A stretch of DNA of 13,223 bases, taken from NCBI GenBank assembly GCA_947374105.1, contig CANCAO010000014.1:1-13223 (forward strand), written 5' to 3'. This DNA comes from Comamonadaceae bacterium. GTDB lineage: Bacteria; Pseudomonadota; Gammaproteobacteria; Burkholderiales; Burkholderiaceae_C. This document shows positions 1 through 8,221 of this stretch, piece by piece. The notes under the pieces are model-generated. The model ran no database searches and was not told where the DNA came from. It saw only the letters and a program-made list of their open reading frames with translations. The number at the start of each line of letters is the position of its first letter. Positions within the stretch are counted from its first letter, which is position 1. The position numbers were made by a program, and so were the translations under genes.

Positions 1-469
1 CACGTTCTGCGGCCAACCACTGCAAAACTGGCACGGTGCCCGGTAAAACAGGCGTCACGGTGACGGGAAGTTGTTGCCAAGCAAAAGACTGGGCTTCGCG
101 CATTTGCAGCTCACCTCTCCAAGACCGGACTTTGCAAAAATGCAGGCACACCAAGGCATGCGGATAGTCCACCAGTTCGGTTTTCCAGGGGTGAACATCG
201 TCGACCAAGATGCCCAACTCCTCGTTCAGCTCGCGCCGCAGGGTTTGCACCACCGTCTCACCGGGCTCGAACTTGCCACCGGGGAATTCCCAGTAGCCTT
301 CATAGACTTTGCCTTGGGGGCGCGAGGTGAGGAGAAACTGGCCATCAGGTTGGATCAGCACGCCCACGGCCACATCGGTCACAGGGCGGTTTTGTCCGCC
401 TTCGCGTGGACGGTCAGCATCGGCCATCAATGTGGCTTTAACGTTCGACGTAGTACCTGTCTGAGGCAT
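1..469 (-). CDS. Nudix hydrolase, MutT-like (3' end cut by window edge)
   Basis: A Nudix-fold pyrophosphohydrolase, probably of the MutT / 8-oxo-dGTP diphosphatase type that cleans the nucleotide pool. 156 codons are visible before the left edge. The Nudix box is perfect at residues 65-87: G, five residues, E, seven residues, then REL-N-EE-L-G-I. It is preceded by the strand VAVGVLIQPDGQFLLTSR and the segment YEGYWEFPGGKFEPGE, typical of MutT relatives. Only a few C-terminal residues are probably missing, since the visible part already ends in a motif like the last helix of such proteins (VLQWLAAER). The ATG overlaps the upstream ATPase stop codon by one base (TGATG), so translation is probably coupled. 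An in-frame ATG at residue 15 is an alternative start. Neither start has a clear Shine-Dalgarno sequence. Substrate specificity cannot be read from the sequence. Confidence 0.88.
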   Translation of the reverse strand, partial: MPQTGTTSNVKATLMADADRPREGGQNRPVTDVAVGVLIQPDGQFLLTSRPQGKVYEGYWEFPGGKFEPGETVVQTLRRELNEELGILVDDVHPWKTELVDYPHALVCLHFCKVRSWRGELQMREAQSFAWQQLPVTVTPVLPGTVPVLQWLAAER

Positions 470-1347
470 CAAAGCGCCGTGGGGTGCTTGCCTGCGTAGT
501 CGCGGGCAAACTGGTAGGCCACGCGGCCACTGCGTGAGCCGCGCTCTAGCGCCCAGACCAGCGCCTCGGGCTTGGCGGCCTGTATAGCGGCGGCATCTAC
601 GTTGAACGAAGACAACCACTGGGCCACGATGGTGAGGTACTCGTCCTGGCTGAAGGGGTAAAAACTCACCCACAGACCAAAACGCTCAGACAGAGAAATC
701 TTTTCTTCAATCACTTCACCCGGGTGCACTTCGCCGTCATCGGTGTGGGTGTAGGTCAGGTTGTCTTTCATGTGCTCAGGCAACAAGTGACGTCGGTTGC
801 TGGTGGCATAGATCAGCACATTGGGCGTGGTGGCGGCCACCGAGCCGTCCAGGACGGATTTGAGCGCCTTGTAGCCGGATTCGCCGTCTTCAAAGCTCAG
901 GTCATCGCAAAAGATGATGAATTTTTCAGGGCGATCTGATACGGCTTCCACGATGTCGGTCAGATCAACCAGGTCAGCCTTGTCTACCTCAATCAGCCGC
1001 AGACCTTGATCCGCATAAGTGTGCAAACAGGCCCGAATCAGCGAAGACTTGCCGGTGCCACGTGCTCCGGTGAGCAGCACGTTGTTGGCTGGGCGAGACT
1101 TCACAAATTGCTCGGTGTTGAGTTGGATTTTTTCTTTTTGTGGCTCAATTTCTTTGAGTGCTTCCAGCGACATGGCCCCCACGTGCTTGATGGGCTCTAG
1201 CGAACCATGACCTGAGTTGCGCTTGCGGTAGCGAAAGGCGATGGAGGCTTGCCAGTCGGGCGTGCTCAAGGGTTGGGGCAGGATGGATTCGATGCGCGAG
1301 ATCAACTGCTCGGCGCGCGTCATCAGGTGGAGGAATTGCTCATTCAT
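469..1347 (-). CDS. DUF815 family AAA-type ATPase, function unknown
   Basis: A P-loop ATPase of the DUF815 family; its biological role is not established. With the start chosen here the protein has 292 residues. It shows a Walker A motif (GARGTGKS, about residues 94-101), a hydrophobic Walker B strand ending in two acidic residues (FIIFCDDLSF, about 143-152), and a sensor-1-like strand with Asn (IYATSNRRH, about 179-187). A C-terminal helical region carries RSGRVAYQFARDY. I start at the ATG at 1347, which gives MNEQFLHLMTRAEQ and lies 22 bases after the argJ stop. A longer frame from 1407 would overlap argJ by 38 bases and adds a low-complexity N-terminus. The spacer holds only a weak GAG ribosome binding site. 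It lies between argJ and the Nudix gene, apparently in the secA transcription unit. Assignment to the family is confident; any role would be a guess. Confidence 0.9.
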   Translation of the reverse strand: MNEQFLHLMTRAEQLISRIESILPQPLSTPDWQASIAFRYRKRNSGHGSLEPIKHVGAMSLEALKEIEPQKEKIQLNTEQFVKSRPANNVLLTGARGTGKSSLIRACLHTYADQGLRLIEVDKADLVDLTDIVEAVSDRPEKFIIFCDDLSFEDGESGYKALKSVLDGSVAATTPNVLIYATSNRRHLLPEHMKDNLTYTHTDDGEVHPGEVIEEKISLSERFGLWVSFYPFSQDEYLTIVAQWLSSFNVDAAAIQAAKPEALVWALERGSRSGRVAYQFARDYAGKHPTAL

Positions 1348-1369
1348 GGATTCAAAACTCAAAAAAATT

Positions 1370-2611
1370 TCAGGAACGGTAATCGGCGTTGATAGAGACG
1401 TAGTCATGGCTCAGGTCGCAAGTCCACACGGTATCGGCAGCGCTGCCACGGCCCAACATCACGCGCACGGTGATTTCGCTTTGCTTCATCACGCGCTGGC
1501 CATCTTCTTCACGGTAGGCTGGGTGGCGACCGCCTTGGATCGCCACATGCACGTCGTCGAGGTAGAGGTCAATGCCGCTCTGGTCTAAATCGGAAATGCC
1601 CGCATAGCCGACGGCGGCCAGAATGCGGCCCAGATTCGGGTCGCTGGCGAAGAAGGCGGTTTTAACCAAGGGCGAGTGCGCAATGGCGTAGGCCACTTGG
1701 CGGCACTCTGCGCCCGTCTTGCCGCCCTCTACTTGAATAGTGATGAACTTGGTGGCGCCTTCGCCGTCGCGCACGATGGCCTGGGCCAATTGACGGGCCA
1801 CACTCAGCATCGCGGCTTTGAGCGCTTGGCCCTCGGAGCTGGTCAGTGAGTCGATAGGTGCGTGTGTGGCTTTGTTGCTGGCGATCACCACAAAGGAGTC
1901 GTTTGTGGAGGTGTCGCCATCCACCGTGACACGGTTGAAGGATCCCTCGGCCAGCTCCAGCGCCAATTGCTGTATCACGGCTTGGCTGACGCACGCGTCA
2001 GTGGCCATAAAGCCCAACATGGTCGCCATATTGGGGCGGATCATGCCCGCGCCTTTGCTAATGCCGCTGATGCTGACCAGTGCACCGCCAATCATCACTT
2101 GCGCACCAAAGGCCTTGGCGATGGTGTCGGTGGTCATGATGCCCTCCGCCGCGCGCACCCAATGGGTCGGGCTGGCGTCGGCCAGGGCCGCAGGCAAACC
2201 CGACACGATGCGATCAACCGGCAGCGGCTCCATGATGACGCCGGTGGAGAAGGGTAAGATTTGCGCTGGTGCGAGCCCCAGCAGGTCGGCCAGCGCTTGG
2301 CAGGTGCTGCGCGCGCGCGCCAAGCCTTCTTGACCCGTGCCTGCATTGGCATTGCCGGTGTTGATGACCATGGCGCGAATGCTTTGGCCTGAAGTACGTG
2401 CAATTTCGAGGTGCTCGCGGCAGACCTGAACCGGTGCAGCACAAAAACGGTTTTGCGTGAACACACCGGACACACTGGCCCCTTCGTCGATCAAGACGAC
2501 GGTGAGGTCTTTGCGATTGGCCTTGCGAATGCCTGATTCGGTAACACCAATGCGAACACCTGCCACTGCGGGGAGGTGAGCGGGATTGGGGGCGGTCAAA
2601 TTGACGGGCAT
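1370..2611 (-). CDS. argJ: Bifunctional ornithine acetyltransferase / N-acetylglutamate synthase
   Basis: ArgJ moves the acetyl group of N-acetylornithine to glutamate, closing the acetyl cycle of arginine biosynthesis. Bifunctional members also use acetyl-CoA to make N-acetylglutamate. The 413-residue length is normal for the family. The precursor cleaves itself into alpha and beta chains before a Thr nucleophile. The motif is present as [14 protein letters not shown], placing cleavage between Ala196 and Thr197. The conserved [11 protein letters not shown] segment (about 83-93) and NDSFV-type and SDPNLGRI segments are also present. The start has a good ribosome binding site (AAGGAAG) eight or so bases upstream. 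It follows secA after 75 bases with no terminator, so it probably shares that transcript. No other arginine genes are in the window. Whether this copy accepts acetyl-CoA cannot be decided from sequence alone. Confidence 0.97.
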   Translation of the reverse strand: MPVNLTAPNPAHLPAVAGVRIGVTESGIRKANRKDLTVVLIDEGASVSGVFTQNRFCAAPVQVCREHLEIARTSGQSIRAMVINTGNANAGTGQEGLARARSTCQALADLLGLAPAQILPFSTGVIMEPLPVDRIVSGLPAALADASPTHWVRAAEGIMTTDTIAKAFGAQVMIGGALVSISGISKGAGMIRPNMATMLGFMATDACVSQAVIQQLALELAEGSFNRVTVDGDTSTNDSFVVIASNKATHAPIDSLTSSEGQALKAAMLSVARQLAQAIVRDGEGATKFITIQVEGGKTGAECRQVAYAIAHSPLVKTAFFASDPNLGRILAAVGYAGISDLDQSGIDLYLDDVHVAIQGGRHPAYREEDGQRVMKQSEITVRVMLGRGSAADTVWTCDLSHDYVSINADYRS

Positions 2612-2686
2612 GGAGGGGCTTCCTTTTCAATCAACTCGGGACAGCGCAGCCACACCTCGGGTGACTGCAGTCTGCCCCGCAAGCTA

Positions 2687-5452
2687 TCAGGCTAACTTAC
2701 CGTGGCACTGCTTGTATTTCTTGCCACTGCCGCAAGGGCAAGGGTCATTACGGCCCACGCGAGGTACATCACCAACTTTGTCGAAGGGCGGCTGTTGCGA
2801 CGTGGCACCATCCGTGGTGATGGACACTTCACCCGTTTCGGTGGGGGCGCTGTAGGTCACGTTGGCAATGCTCTCGCCGCGTTGCTCCATCGCGTCAGCG
2901 GCTTGCTCCAGCTGTTCACCCGACTGAATTTTGACCGTCATCAATAATTTGGTGACGTCATTTTTCACAGCATCAAGCAACTGACCAAACAGCTCAAACG
3001 CTTCGCGCTTGTACTCTTGCTTGGGTTGCTTCTGGGCGTAGCCGCGCAGGTGAATGCCCTGGCGCAGATAGTCGAGCGCGCTCAGGTGCTCGCGCCATTG
3101 CGAGTCAATACTTTGCAGTAAAACCATGCGCTCAAACTGGGTGAAGTTCTCGGCCCCCACCTGATCCACTTTGGCATCAAAAATCGTTTTCGCAGCGGCC
3201 TGAACGGTCTCTAGCAAGTCTTCGTCGGTGATGGCGTTGGCGGCTTGCACTTGCTGGTTCAAAGCCACGTCCATTTGCCATTCAGTAGACAGCACTTTTT
3301 CCAGACCCGCCACGTCCCACTGCTCTTCAACCGATTCAGGCGGAACGTACTGGTGCACCAAATCGGTAAAGCAGCCTTCGCGCAGCGAGGCGATCTGGGC
3401 CGAGAGGTCGTTCGCATCCAAGATCTCATTGCGCTGCTGGTAAATCACTTTGCGCTGGTCGTTGGAGACGTCGTCGTATTCGAGCAGTTGCTTGCGCATG
3501 TCAAAGTTGCGCGCTTCGACCTTGCGCTGCGCACTCTCAATGCTGCGTGACACGATGCCGGCTTCAATCGCTTCGCCATCGGGCATCTTGAGTCGGTCCA
3601 TGATCGCTTTGACCCGGTCACCCGCGAAGATGCGCATCAAGGCATCGTCCAGACCCAGGTAAAAACGCGAGGAGCCTGGGTCGCCTTGACGGCCGGATCG
3701 GCCACGCAACTGGTTGTCAATGCGGCGGGATTCATGGCGTTCTGTGGCGATGATGCGCAGGCCGCCCAGTGCCTTGACCTTTTCATGGTCAACTTTCCAC
3801 TGGGCGCGCAATTCGGCAAGTTTGGCTTGCTTGGCCGCGTCGTCCAAGGCTGCATCGGCTTCTACGGCTTCAATGGCTTTTTCGATGTTGCCGCCCAGCA
3901 CAATGTCCGTGCCTCGCCCTGCCATATTGGTGGCGATGGTGATGACTTTTTCCCGCCCGGCTTGGGCAATGATGTCGGCCTCACGGGCGTGCTGCTTGGC
4001 GTTGAGCACCTGGTGCGGCAGGTTTTCTTTGTTCAGCAACTCATCAATGATTTCGGAGTTTTCAATCGATGTGGTACCGACCAGAACGGGCTGCCCGCGC
4101 TCATAGCATTCGCGAATATCCTGAATGGCGGCTTCGTATTTTTCGCGCGTGGTTTTGTAGATGCGGTCGAGCTGGTCTTCACGTGAACTCAGTCGGTTGG
4201 GTGGGATGACCACGGTTTCTAGACCGTAAATTTCTTGAAATTCGTAGGCTTCGGTGTCAGCCGTGCCGGTCATGCCAGCCAGCTTGGCGTAGAGACGGAA
4301 ATAGTTTTGGAAAGTGATGGAGGCCAGAGTTTGATTTTCGGCCTGGATTTGTACGCCTTCTTTGGCTTCAACGGCTTGGTGCAGGCCATCGCTCCAGCGG
4401 CGGCCCGTCATGAGGCGGCCGGTGAACTCGTCCACGATCACCACTTCGCCGCTTTGCACCACGTAGTGTTGGTCACGGTGGTAGAGGTGGCGCGCCCGCA
4501 GAGCTGCATACAGGTGGTGCATGAGGGTGATGTTGGCAGGGTCATACAGACTGGCCCCCTCAGGCAGCAAACCGGCTTGGCTGAGGATGGCTTCCGCATT
4601 CTCATGGCCTTGCTCTGTCAAAAAAACTTGGTGACTTTTTTCATCCAGCGTGAAGTCACCCGGCTTGGTCACGCCCTCACCCGTGCGTGGATCGGCCTCG
4701 CCTTCTTGCAGCGTCAAGCTGGGCACAATTTTATTGATGGCGATATAGAGTTCGGTCTGGTCTTCGGCTTGGCCGCTGATGATCAGCGGCGTGCGCGCCT
4801 CGTCAATCAGGATGGAGTCCACCTCATCGACGATGGCGTAGTTCAGGCCGCGCTGCACGCGGTCTGCGCGCTCATAGACCATGTTGTCGCGCAGGTAGTC
4901 GAAACCGTATTCGTTGTTGGTGCCGTAGGTGATGTCGGCCCGGTACGCGGTCTGCTTGTCTTCACGCGACATTTGCGGCAAGTTGATGCCTACGCTCAGG
5001 CCCAAGAAGTTGTACAGCCGCCCCATCCACAGAGCATCGCGGTTGGCCAAGTAATCGTTGACGGTAACCACGTGCACGCCGTGGCCGCTCAGGGCATTGA
5101 GGTACACCGGCAGTGTTGCAGTCAGTGTTTTTCCTTCGCCCGTGCGCATCTCGGAAATCTTGCCGTTGTGCAGAGACATGCCACCCATCAACTGCACATC
5201 GAAATGGCGCATCTTCATGATGCGTTTGGAACCCTCACGCACCACGGCAAAGGCTTCTGGCAGCAGAGCGTCTAACGCCTCGCCTTTGGCGACACGGTCG
5301 CGGAACTCCTGTGTTTTGCCACGCAACTCTTCGTCGCTCAGCTTTTCAAACTGAGGCTCCATCGCATTGATGCGCGTCACGATGGTGCGGTATTGCTTGA
5401 GCAGGCGGTCATTGCGACTGCCGAAAATTTTGGTGAGGATATTGGTGACCAT
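2687..5452 (-). CDS. secA: Preprotein translocase ATPase SecA
   Basis: SecA is the motor that pushes unfolded precursor proteins through the SecYEG channel of the inner membrane. The 921 residues match a full-length SecA. Nucleotide-binding domain 1 carries Walker A (MRTGEGKT, about 102-109) and the DEAD-like box VDEVDS (208-213), followed by [12 protein letters not shown]. The second motor domain holds [15 protein letters not shown] and the arginine-finger region [18 protein letters not shown]. The extreme C-terminus is a complete zinc-binding SEC-C tail ([13 protein letters not shown]; Cys905, Cys907, Cys916, His917), which in the family contacts SecB and ribosomes. The start [16 protein letters not shown] matches the usual N-terminus. 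Upstream lies a 144-base spacer with three inverted repeats and no SecM-like gene. Downstream genes argJ, the DUF815 ATPase and the Nudix gene seem to follow on the same transcript. Confidence 0.99.
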   Translation of the reverse strand: MVTNILTKIFGSRNDRLLKQYRTIVTRINAMEPQFEKLSDEELRGKTQEFRDRVAKGEALDALLPEAFAVVREGSKRIMKMRHFDVQLMGGMSLHNGKISEMRTGEGKTLTATLPVYLNALSGHGVHVVTVNDYLANRDALWMGRLYNFLGLSVGINLPQMSREDKQTAYRADITYGTNNEYGFDYLRDNMVYERADRVQRGLNYAIVDEVDSILIDEARTPLIISGQAEDQTELYIAINKIVPSLTLQEGEADPRTGEGVTKPGDFTLDEKSHQVFLTEQGHENAEAILSQAGLLPEGASLYDPANITLMHHLYAALRARHLYHRDQHYVVQSGEVVIVDEFTGRLMTGRRWSDGLHQAVEAKEGVQIQAENQTLASITFQNYFRLYAKLAGMTGTADTEAYEFQEIYGLETVVIPPNRLSSREDQLDRIYKTTREKYEAAIQDIRECYERGQPVLVGTTSIENSEIIDELLNKENLPHQVLNAKQHAREADIIAQAGREKVITIATNMAGRGTDIVLGGNIEKAIEAVEADAALDDAAKQAKLAELRAQWKVDHEKVKALGGLRIIATERHESRRIDNQLRGRSGRQGDPGSSRFYLGLDDALMRIFAGDRVKAIMDRLKMPDGEAIEAGIVSRSIESAQRKVEARNFDMRKQLLEYDDVSNDQRKVIYQQRNEILDANDLSAQIASLREGCFTDLVHQYVPPESVEEQWDVAGLEKVLSTEWQMDVALNQQVQAANAITDEDLLETVQAAAKTIFDAKVDQVGAENFTQFERMVLLQSIDSQWREHLSALDYLRQGIHLRGYAQKQPKQEYKREAFELFGQLLDAVKNDVTKLLMTVKIQSGEQLEQAADAMEQRGESIANVTYSAPTETGEVSITTDGATSQQPPFDKVGDVPRVGRNDPCPCGSGKKYKQCHGKLA

Positions 5453-5466
5453 GAATGCTCAACTCA

Positions 5467-5492
5467 TTTGCAGACTCTTGCGAACCTGCAAA
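5467..5492. repeat. Inverted repeat just upstream of the secA start
   Basis: A perfect 7-base inverted repeat (TTTGCAG / CTGCAAA, 12-base loop). Its inner edge is only 14 bases from the secA ATG, so it abuts the likely ribosome binding region (TTGAG). It could modulate access of ribosomes to secA, but a short stem with a large loop is weak evidence on its own. Confidence 0.4.
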
Positions 5493-5527
5493 TCAGCGCA
5501 ATCCTTTTTCAATCAAGGTGAATGAGA

Positions 5528-5549
5528 GTTGCCACAATTGTGCGGCAAC
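5528..5549. repeat. Inverted repeat in the secA leader
   Basis: GTTGCC and GGCAAC form a perfect 6-base inverted repeat around a core that contains the 10-base palindrome CACAATTGTG. The palindrome could equally be a protein-binding operator. No U-run follows on either strand, so it is not a standard intrinsic terminator. Confidence 0.45.
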
Positions 5550-5554
5550 GGCTG

Positions 5555-5579
5555 ACCCGGTTAATTTTTTGAACCGGGT
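5555..5579. repeat. Strong inverted repeat between the M23 peptidase gene and secA
   Basis: A perfect 8-base inverted repeat, ACCCGGTT / AACCGGGT, with a 9-base loop, beginning 17 bases after the M23 peptidase stop. The position fits a transcription end for that gene. However, the U-run or A-run lies in the loop rather than after the stem, so a Rho-independent terminator is not clearly supported. Confidence 0.5.
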
Positions 5580-5596
5580 TAACCAAGTCTTTGATT

Positions 5597-6583
5597 CTAC
5601 CTTCGCACCTGAGAGTTGGGCGTGGCGTTGATGTTGACCTTTTGTGCAGATGCCAAAGCAAGTTGCTGGGCTGGCAAGTCGTGTCCTGCATTGAGGAATT
5701 TTTGGGGATCTTGAAATACACCCTGAACCAGCACCTCAAAATGAAGGTGTGGTCCCGTGGAGCGGCCAGTCGTGCCTACTTCGGCTATTTTTTGGCCCCG
5801 TTTGATGAGGTCGCCATTTTTAACAAAAACTCGCGAAGAGTGAGCGTAACGAGTGATGAGCCCCTTGCCGTGGTCTACTTCGATCATATTCCCATAAGCA
5901 GGGTGAACTTCCTGGGTCACTACCACGCCACCAGCAGCAGCCAAGATGGGTGTGCCGGGAGGTGCCTGGAAATCTAGGCCCGTATGCAGTGCGGAGTGGC
6001 CTGAGATGGGGTCTATTCGCCACCCAAACCCCGAGCCTGAATTGACGTTTGCAACAGGGCTTTGCGTTGGCACCATCATGGCCCGGACTTTTTGTTCAAA
6101 CAAGCGGGATTCCATGACAGTCAATAAATCGGTACGCTGACCGGATAGTCGCTCCAAGTCAGTCAGAGTCGACTGTAGCTCCTCCATGGTGAGTGATCGA
6201 CCTGAGACCAATGTGCCGCCCTGACCAGGCTTGGTTTTGATGTCGTTGGGGTTGATGCCTGCCAGGCCGGAAACACGTTCCCCTAGAGATTCAATTTGAA
6301 TCATCTTGGCTTGCATTTCCCCGAGTTGTTTGGCCATAACGTCCAAGTTATCACGCATGATGCGGTCACGCTGGGCGAACTCATCTTTAACTACTAACTT
6401 GACCAGTGTGCCTATGACGGGCCAGCCCTCGCGTGCGCCTTTGAGGAAAACCCAGTGGTATAGGCCAGCAGCTACCAACATCAAAGTTAAAGAGATGCCC
6501 ATTCCTGCTAGCAACAGCTGTTTGCCGCTCAAGTGGATAGCGCGGCTCTTGGCGAGCCAGGCATCCGTGATAATCAAATGCAT
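5597..6583 (-). CDS. Membrane-anchored M23 (LytM-type) peptidase
   Basis: A murein-peptidase-family protein of 328 residues, probably anchored in the inner membrane and facing the periplasm. A short cytoplasmic N-terminus is followed by one membrane segment (about 22-48, LLLAGMGISLTLMLVAAGLYHW). Next comes a likely coiled-coil stretch (about 68-105 and 130-165), then a C-terminal LytM/M23 domain (about 183-297). The zinc and catalytic residues are all present: His200 and Asp204 in HTGLDF, His248, and His279/His281 in PHLHFEV. It is therefore probably an active zinc endopeptidase that cuts peptidoglycan cross-links, not a degenerate amidase activator; this is inference. The start has a strong GAGGAA ribosome binding site seven bases upstream. 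It diverges from dciA across only 26 bases and lies upstream of secA. The exact substrate is unknown. Confidence 0.92.
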   Translation of the reverse strand: MHLIITDAWLAKSRAIHLSGKQLLLAGMGISLTLMLVAAGLYHWVFLKGAREGWPVIGTLVKLVVKDEFAQRDRIMRDNLDVMAKQLGEMQAKMIQIESLGERVSGLAGINPNDIKTKPGQGGTLVSGRSLTMEELQSTLTDLERLSGQRTDLLTVMESRLFEQKVRAMMVPTQSPVANVNSGSGFGWRIDPISGHSALHTGLDFQAPPGTPILAAAGGVVVTQEVHPAYGNMIEVDHGKGLITRYAHSSRVFVKNGDLIKRGQKIAEVGTTGRSTGPHLHFEVLVQGVFQDPQKFLNAGHDLPAQQLALASAQKVNINATPNSQVRR

Positions 6584-6609
6584 ATGAACGTTCCTCGCAA
6601 GGTCAATCT

Positions 6610-6918
6610 ATGAATCGCCGTGCCCACTCAGTGAGCTTGCAACAGGCAACTCAAGACTCGCCCATACTGGCCAGATTGACCGAATTAACGACAGATTCAG
6701 TGGCCAGACTCAAGGCTATTGAATCGCTGATTCCTGCTCCACTTCGCGCTGCAATAACTGCAGGGCCGATTGATGGGCAGGATTGGTGTCTTCTTGTGAG
6801 TAGCAATGCGGCTGCTGCCAAAATCCGCCAGTGCCTGCCTGCATTGATCTCCCACCTGCGTACCAAGGGATGGGAGGTTACATCAATTCGTTTGAAGGTT
6901 CAATCGCTACGAAGTTGA
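6610..6918 (+). CDS. dciA: DciA / DUF721 family protein, probable DnaB helicase loader
   Basis: A 102-residue protein of the DUF721 (DciA) family. DciA assists loading or activity of the replicative helicase DnaB in bacteria that lack DnaC or DnaI loaders. The typical core is visible: a basic N-terminal helix region (SPILARLTELTTDSVARLKAIESLIP), then the strand DWCLLVSSNAAAAKIRQCLPALISHL, then a final strand GWEVTSIRLKVQ. The length is that of the compact betaproteobacterial form without an extended disordered tail. The start has an AAGG ribosome binding site seven bases upstream. It is the only plus-strand gene between 1 and 11323 and faces away from the M23 peptidase gene. A hairpin spans its stop codon. 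Family assignment is good; the helicase-loading role is inferred from the family. Confidence 0.82.
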   Translation: MNRRAHSVSLQQATQDSPILARLTELTTDSVARLKAIESLIPAPLRAAITAGPIDGQDWCLLVSSNAAAAKIRQCLPALISHLRTKGWEVTSIRLKVQSLRS

Positions 6919-6929
6919 TAGTTCGTAGC
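6906..6929. repeat. Inverted repeat spanning the dciA stop codon
   Basis: A perfect 8-base inverted repeat, GCTACGAA / TTCGTAGC, with an 8-base loop that contains the dciA stop codon TGA. It lies 14 bases beyond the 3' end of the convergent tRNA gene. It could stabilise both transcript ends or act as a bidirectional stop, but no U-run follows on either strand. Confidence 0.5.
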
Positions 6930-6943
6930 AAGAGTGAGTTAAA

Positions 6944-7019
6944 TGGTGCCGATTGTCGGAATCGAACTGACGACCTACCGCTTACAAGGCGGTTGCTCTA
7001 CCAACTGAGCTAAATCGGC
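6944..7019 (-). tRNA. tRNA-Thr (anticodon UGU)
   Basis: A 76-base tRNA gene with the 3' CCA encoded. The acceptor stem GCCGATT pairs with AATCGGC, followed by the discriminator A. The D arm contains AGCTCAGTTGGTAGAGC. The anticodon stem ACCGC/GCGGT encloses the loop CTTGTAA, giving anticodon TGT, which reads ACA threonine codons. The T arm has the usual GTTCGATTCC. The sequence resembles the known E. coli tRNA-Thr(UGU). It lies 62 bases after sspB on the same strand, with no clear promoter between; an A/T-rich TAAAAT at 7029-7034 is only a weak -10 candidate. Confidence 0.97.
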
Positions 7020-7081
7020 ACGGCTTATATTTTACTTCACATCAATGGCGCGAGTGGCTCTAAAGGAGCCTATTGAACACC

Positions 7082-7576
7082 TTATTTAATGCGAGTCAGT
7101 GCAGGCTTAGTTCGACTGGTGGGTTGGGGCGGCTCTGGCTCTGGCTTGCCATCATCTAGTGATGTCCCATGAGGTACCAATTGAACGCGTTTTCCAGTTG
7201 CCGCATTATTCGTGCCCGTGGTGCTTCTTTCTGAGTGCGAGGTCGATGCGGGTGCTTCAATCGGGAAGGCCATTCCCTGGCCGTTCTCACGCGCATAAAT
7301 CGCAATCACACGGTTGATGGGAACTCGAATTTCTTGTGCAACCCCATTGAATCGAGCTTTGAACTCAATGAGATCGTTCCCCAATTGGAGTGAGCTGGTC
7401 GCATCAAAACTAATGTTGAGAACAATCTCGCCATTCTTGACGTGATCGAGAGGAACCCGAACACTTTCGTCCACCTTCACGGCTACATAGGGAGTGAAGC
7501 CGTTATCCGTACACCACTCGTAAAGAGCTCGCAAAAGGTAGGGACGTGTAGAGGGCGTGTCCTTGTTAATCATCAT
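7082..7576 (-). CDS. sspB: ClpXP protease specificity-enhancing factor SspB
   Basis: SspB is the adaptor that captures ssrA-tagged proteins from stalled ribosomes and delivers them to the ClpXP protease. The protein has 164 residues from this start. The N-terminal substrate-binding domain (about 9-108) starts with STRPYLLRALYEWCTDNGFTPY and includes FDATSSLQLGNDLIEFKARFNG. A flexible linker rich in Ser, Thr, Pro and Glu follows. The last residues, KPALTRIK, resemble the ClpX-binding XB tail of E. coli SspB (RPALRVVK), so tethering to ClpX should be retained. Two adjacent ATG codons (7576 and 7573) are preceded by an in-frame TTG; I use the first ATG. No good ribosome binding site is visible. 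The 20-base spacer after sspA suggests co-transcription and possibly coupled translation. Confidence 0.93.
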   Translation of the reverse strand: MMINKDTPSTRPYLLRALYEWCTDNGFTPYVAVKVDESVRVPLDHVKNGEIVLNISFDATSSLQLGNDLIEFKARFNGVAQEIRVPINRVIAIYARENGQGMAFPIEAPASTSHSERSTTGTNNAATGKRVQLVPHGTSLDDGKPEPEPPQPTSRTKPALTRIK

Positions 7577-7596
7577 CAATCGTTGAGTACGGGCAC

Positions 7597-8208
7597 TTAC
7601 TTTCGCATCACTTTTTCAGATGGTGTCAGTGCTTCAATATAGGCTGGTCGCGAGAAAATGCGTTCGGCATATTTGAGCAGTGGGGCCGCATTTTTACTGA
7701 GCTCAATGCCGTAGTAGTCCAAACGCCAGAGCAGTGGGGCAATTGCGACATCCAGCATGGAGAAGTTATCGCCCAACATGTACTTGTTCTTAAGGAACAC
7801 AGGGGCGAGTTGTGTCAGACGATCACGGATGTGAGCGCGCGCTTTTTCCAGTGTTTTCTCGTTACCCTTGGCCACACGGGACTCCAGTGTAGAGACGTGC
7901 ACAAAGAGTTCTTTTTCGAAGTTGAGTAGGAACAGGCGAACTCGAGCTCGGTCAACCGGATCGCCAGGCATTAACTGAGGGTGTGGAAAGCGCTCATCAA
8001 TGTACTCGTTGATGATATTGGACTCATACAAAATGAGATCACGCTCCACCAGAATGGGGACTTGGCCATAAGGATTCATTACATTGATGTCTTCTGGCTT
8101 GTTGTACAGATCGACATCACGAATTTCAAAATCCATGCCTTTTTCAAACAGAACAAAACGACAACGATGAGAAAACGGGCAGGTTGTTCCTGAATACAAC
8201 ACCATCAT
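7597..8208 (-). CDS. sspA: Stringent starvation protein A, GST-fold RNA polymerase-associated protein
   Basis: SspA is a glutathione-transferase-fold protein that binds RNA polymerase and alters promoter choice during starvation and acid stress in E. coli. The protein has 203 residues. A thioredoxin-like N-terminal domain (about 1-80) contains TCPFSHRC, the cis-proline segment GQVPILV and the YESNII turn. An all-helical C-terminal domain follows, with YMLGDNFSMLDVAIAPLLWRLDYYG. The surface motif Pro-His-Pro, important for E. coli SspA function, is seen at 75-77 (FPHPQLMP). The start has an excellent AGGAG ribosome binding site eight bases upstream. That site directly abuts the U-run of a strong terminator hairpin, so expression may depend on readthrough from petABC or on a promoter inside petC. 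sspB follows. Confidence 0.95.
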   Translation of the reverse strand: MMVLYSGTTCPFSHRCRFVLFEKGMDFEIRDVDLYNKPEDINVMNPYGQVPILVERDLILYESNIINEYIDERFPHPQLMPGDPVDRARVRLFLLNFEKELFVHVSTLESRVAKGNEKTLEKARAHIRDRLTQLAPVFLKNKYMLGDNFSMLDVAIAPLLWRLDYYGIELSKNAAPLLKYAERIFSRPAYIEALTPSEKVMRK

Positions 8209-8221
8209 GGTGGGGGCTCCT

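Noticed and set aside
71..499. 142-codon plus-strand frame at the left edge
   Set aside because: It is antisense to the Nudix gene, whose minus-strand frame has a perfect Nudix box.
2612..2686. Spacer between secA and argJ with a GACTGCAGTC palindrome and two CTCGGG copies
   Set aside because: No stem with a U-run and no promoter pair; short palindromes of this size are expected by chance.
4235..5275. 346-codon open frame on the plus strand opposite secA
   Set aside because: It is the complement of a strongly conserved SecA region; its translation shows no recognisable domain and no ribosome binding site was found.
5509..5739. Small minus-strand frame upstream of secA, considered as a SecM-like secretion monitor
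   Set aside because: It overlaps the M23 gene out of frame, has no signal peptide, and shows no SecM-type arrest motif near its C-terminus.
6579..6607. TTGACC in the dciA/M23 gap as a -35 for the M23 gene
   Set aside because: The hexamer 17 bases further is ATGCAT, inside the start codon region, with almost no match to a -10 element.
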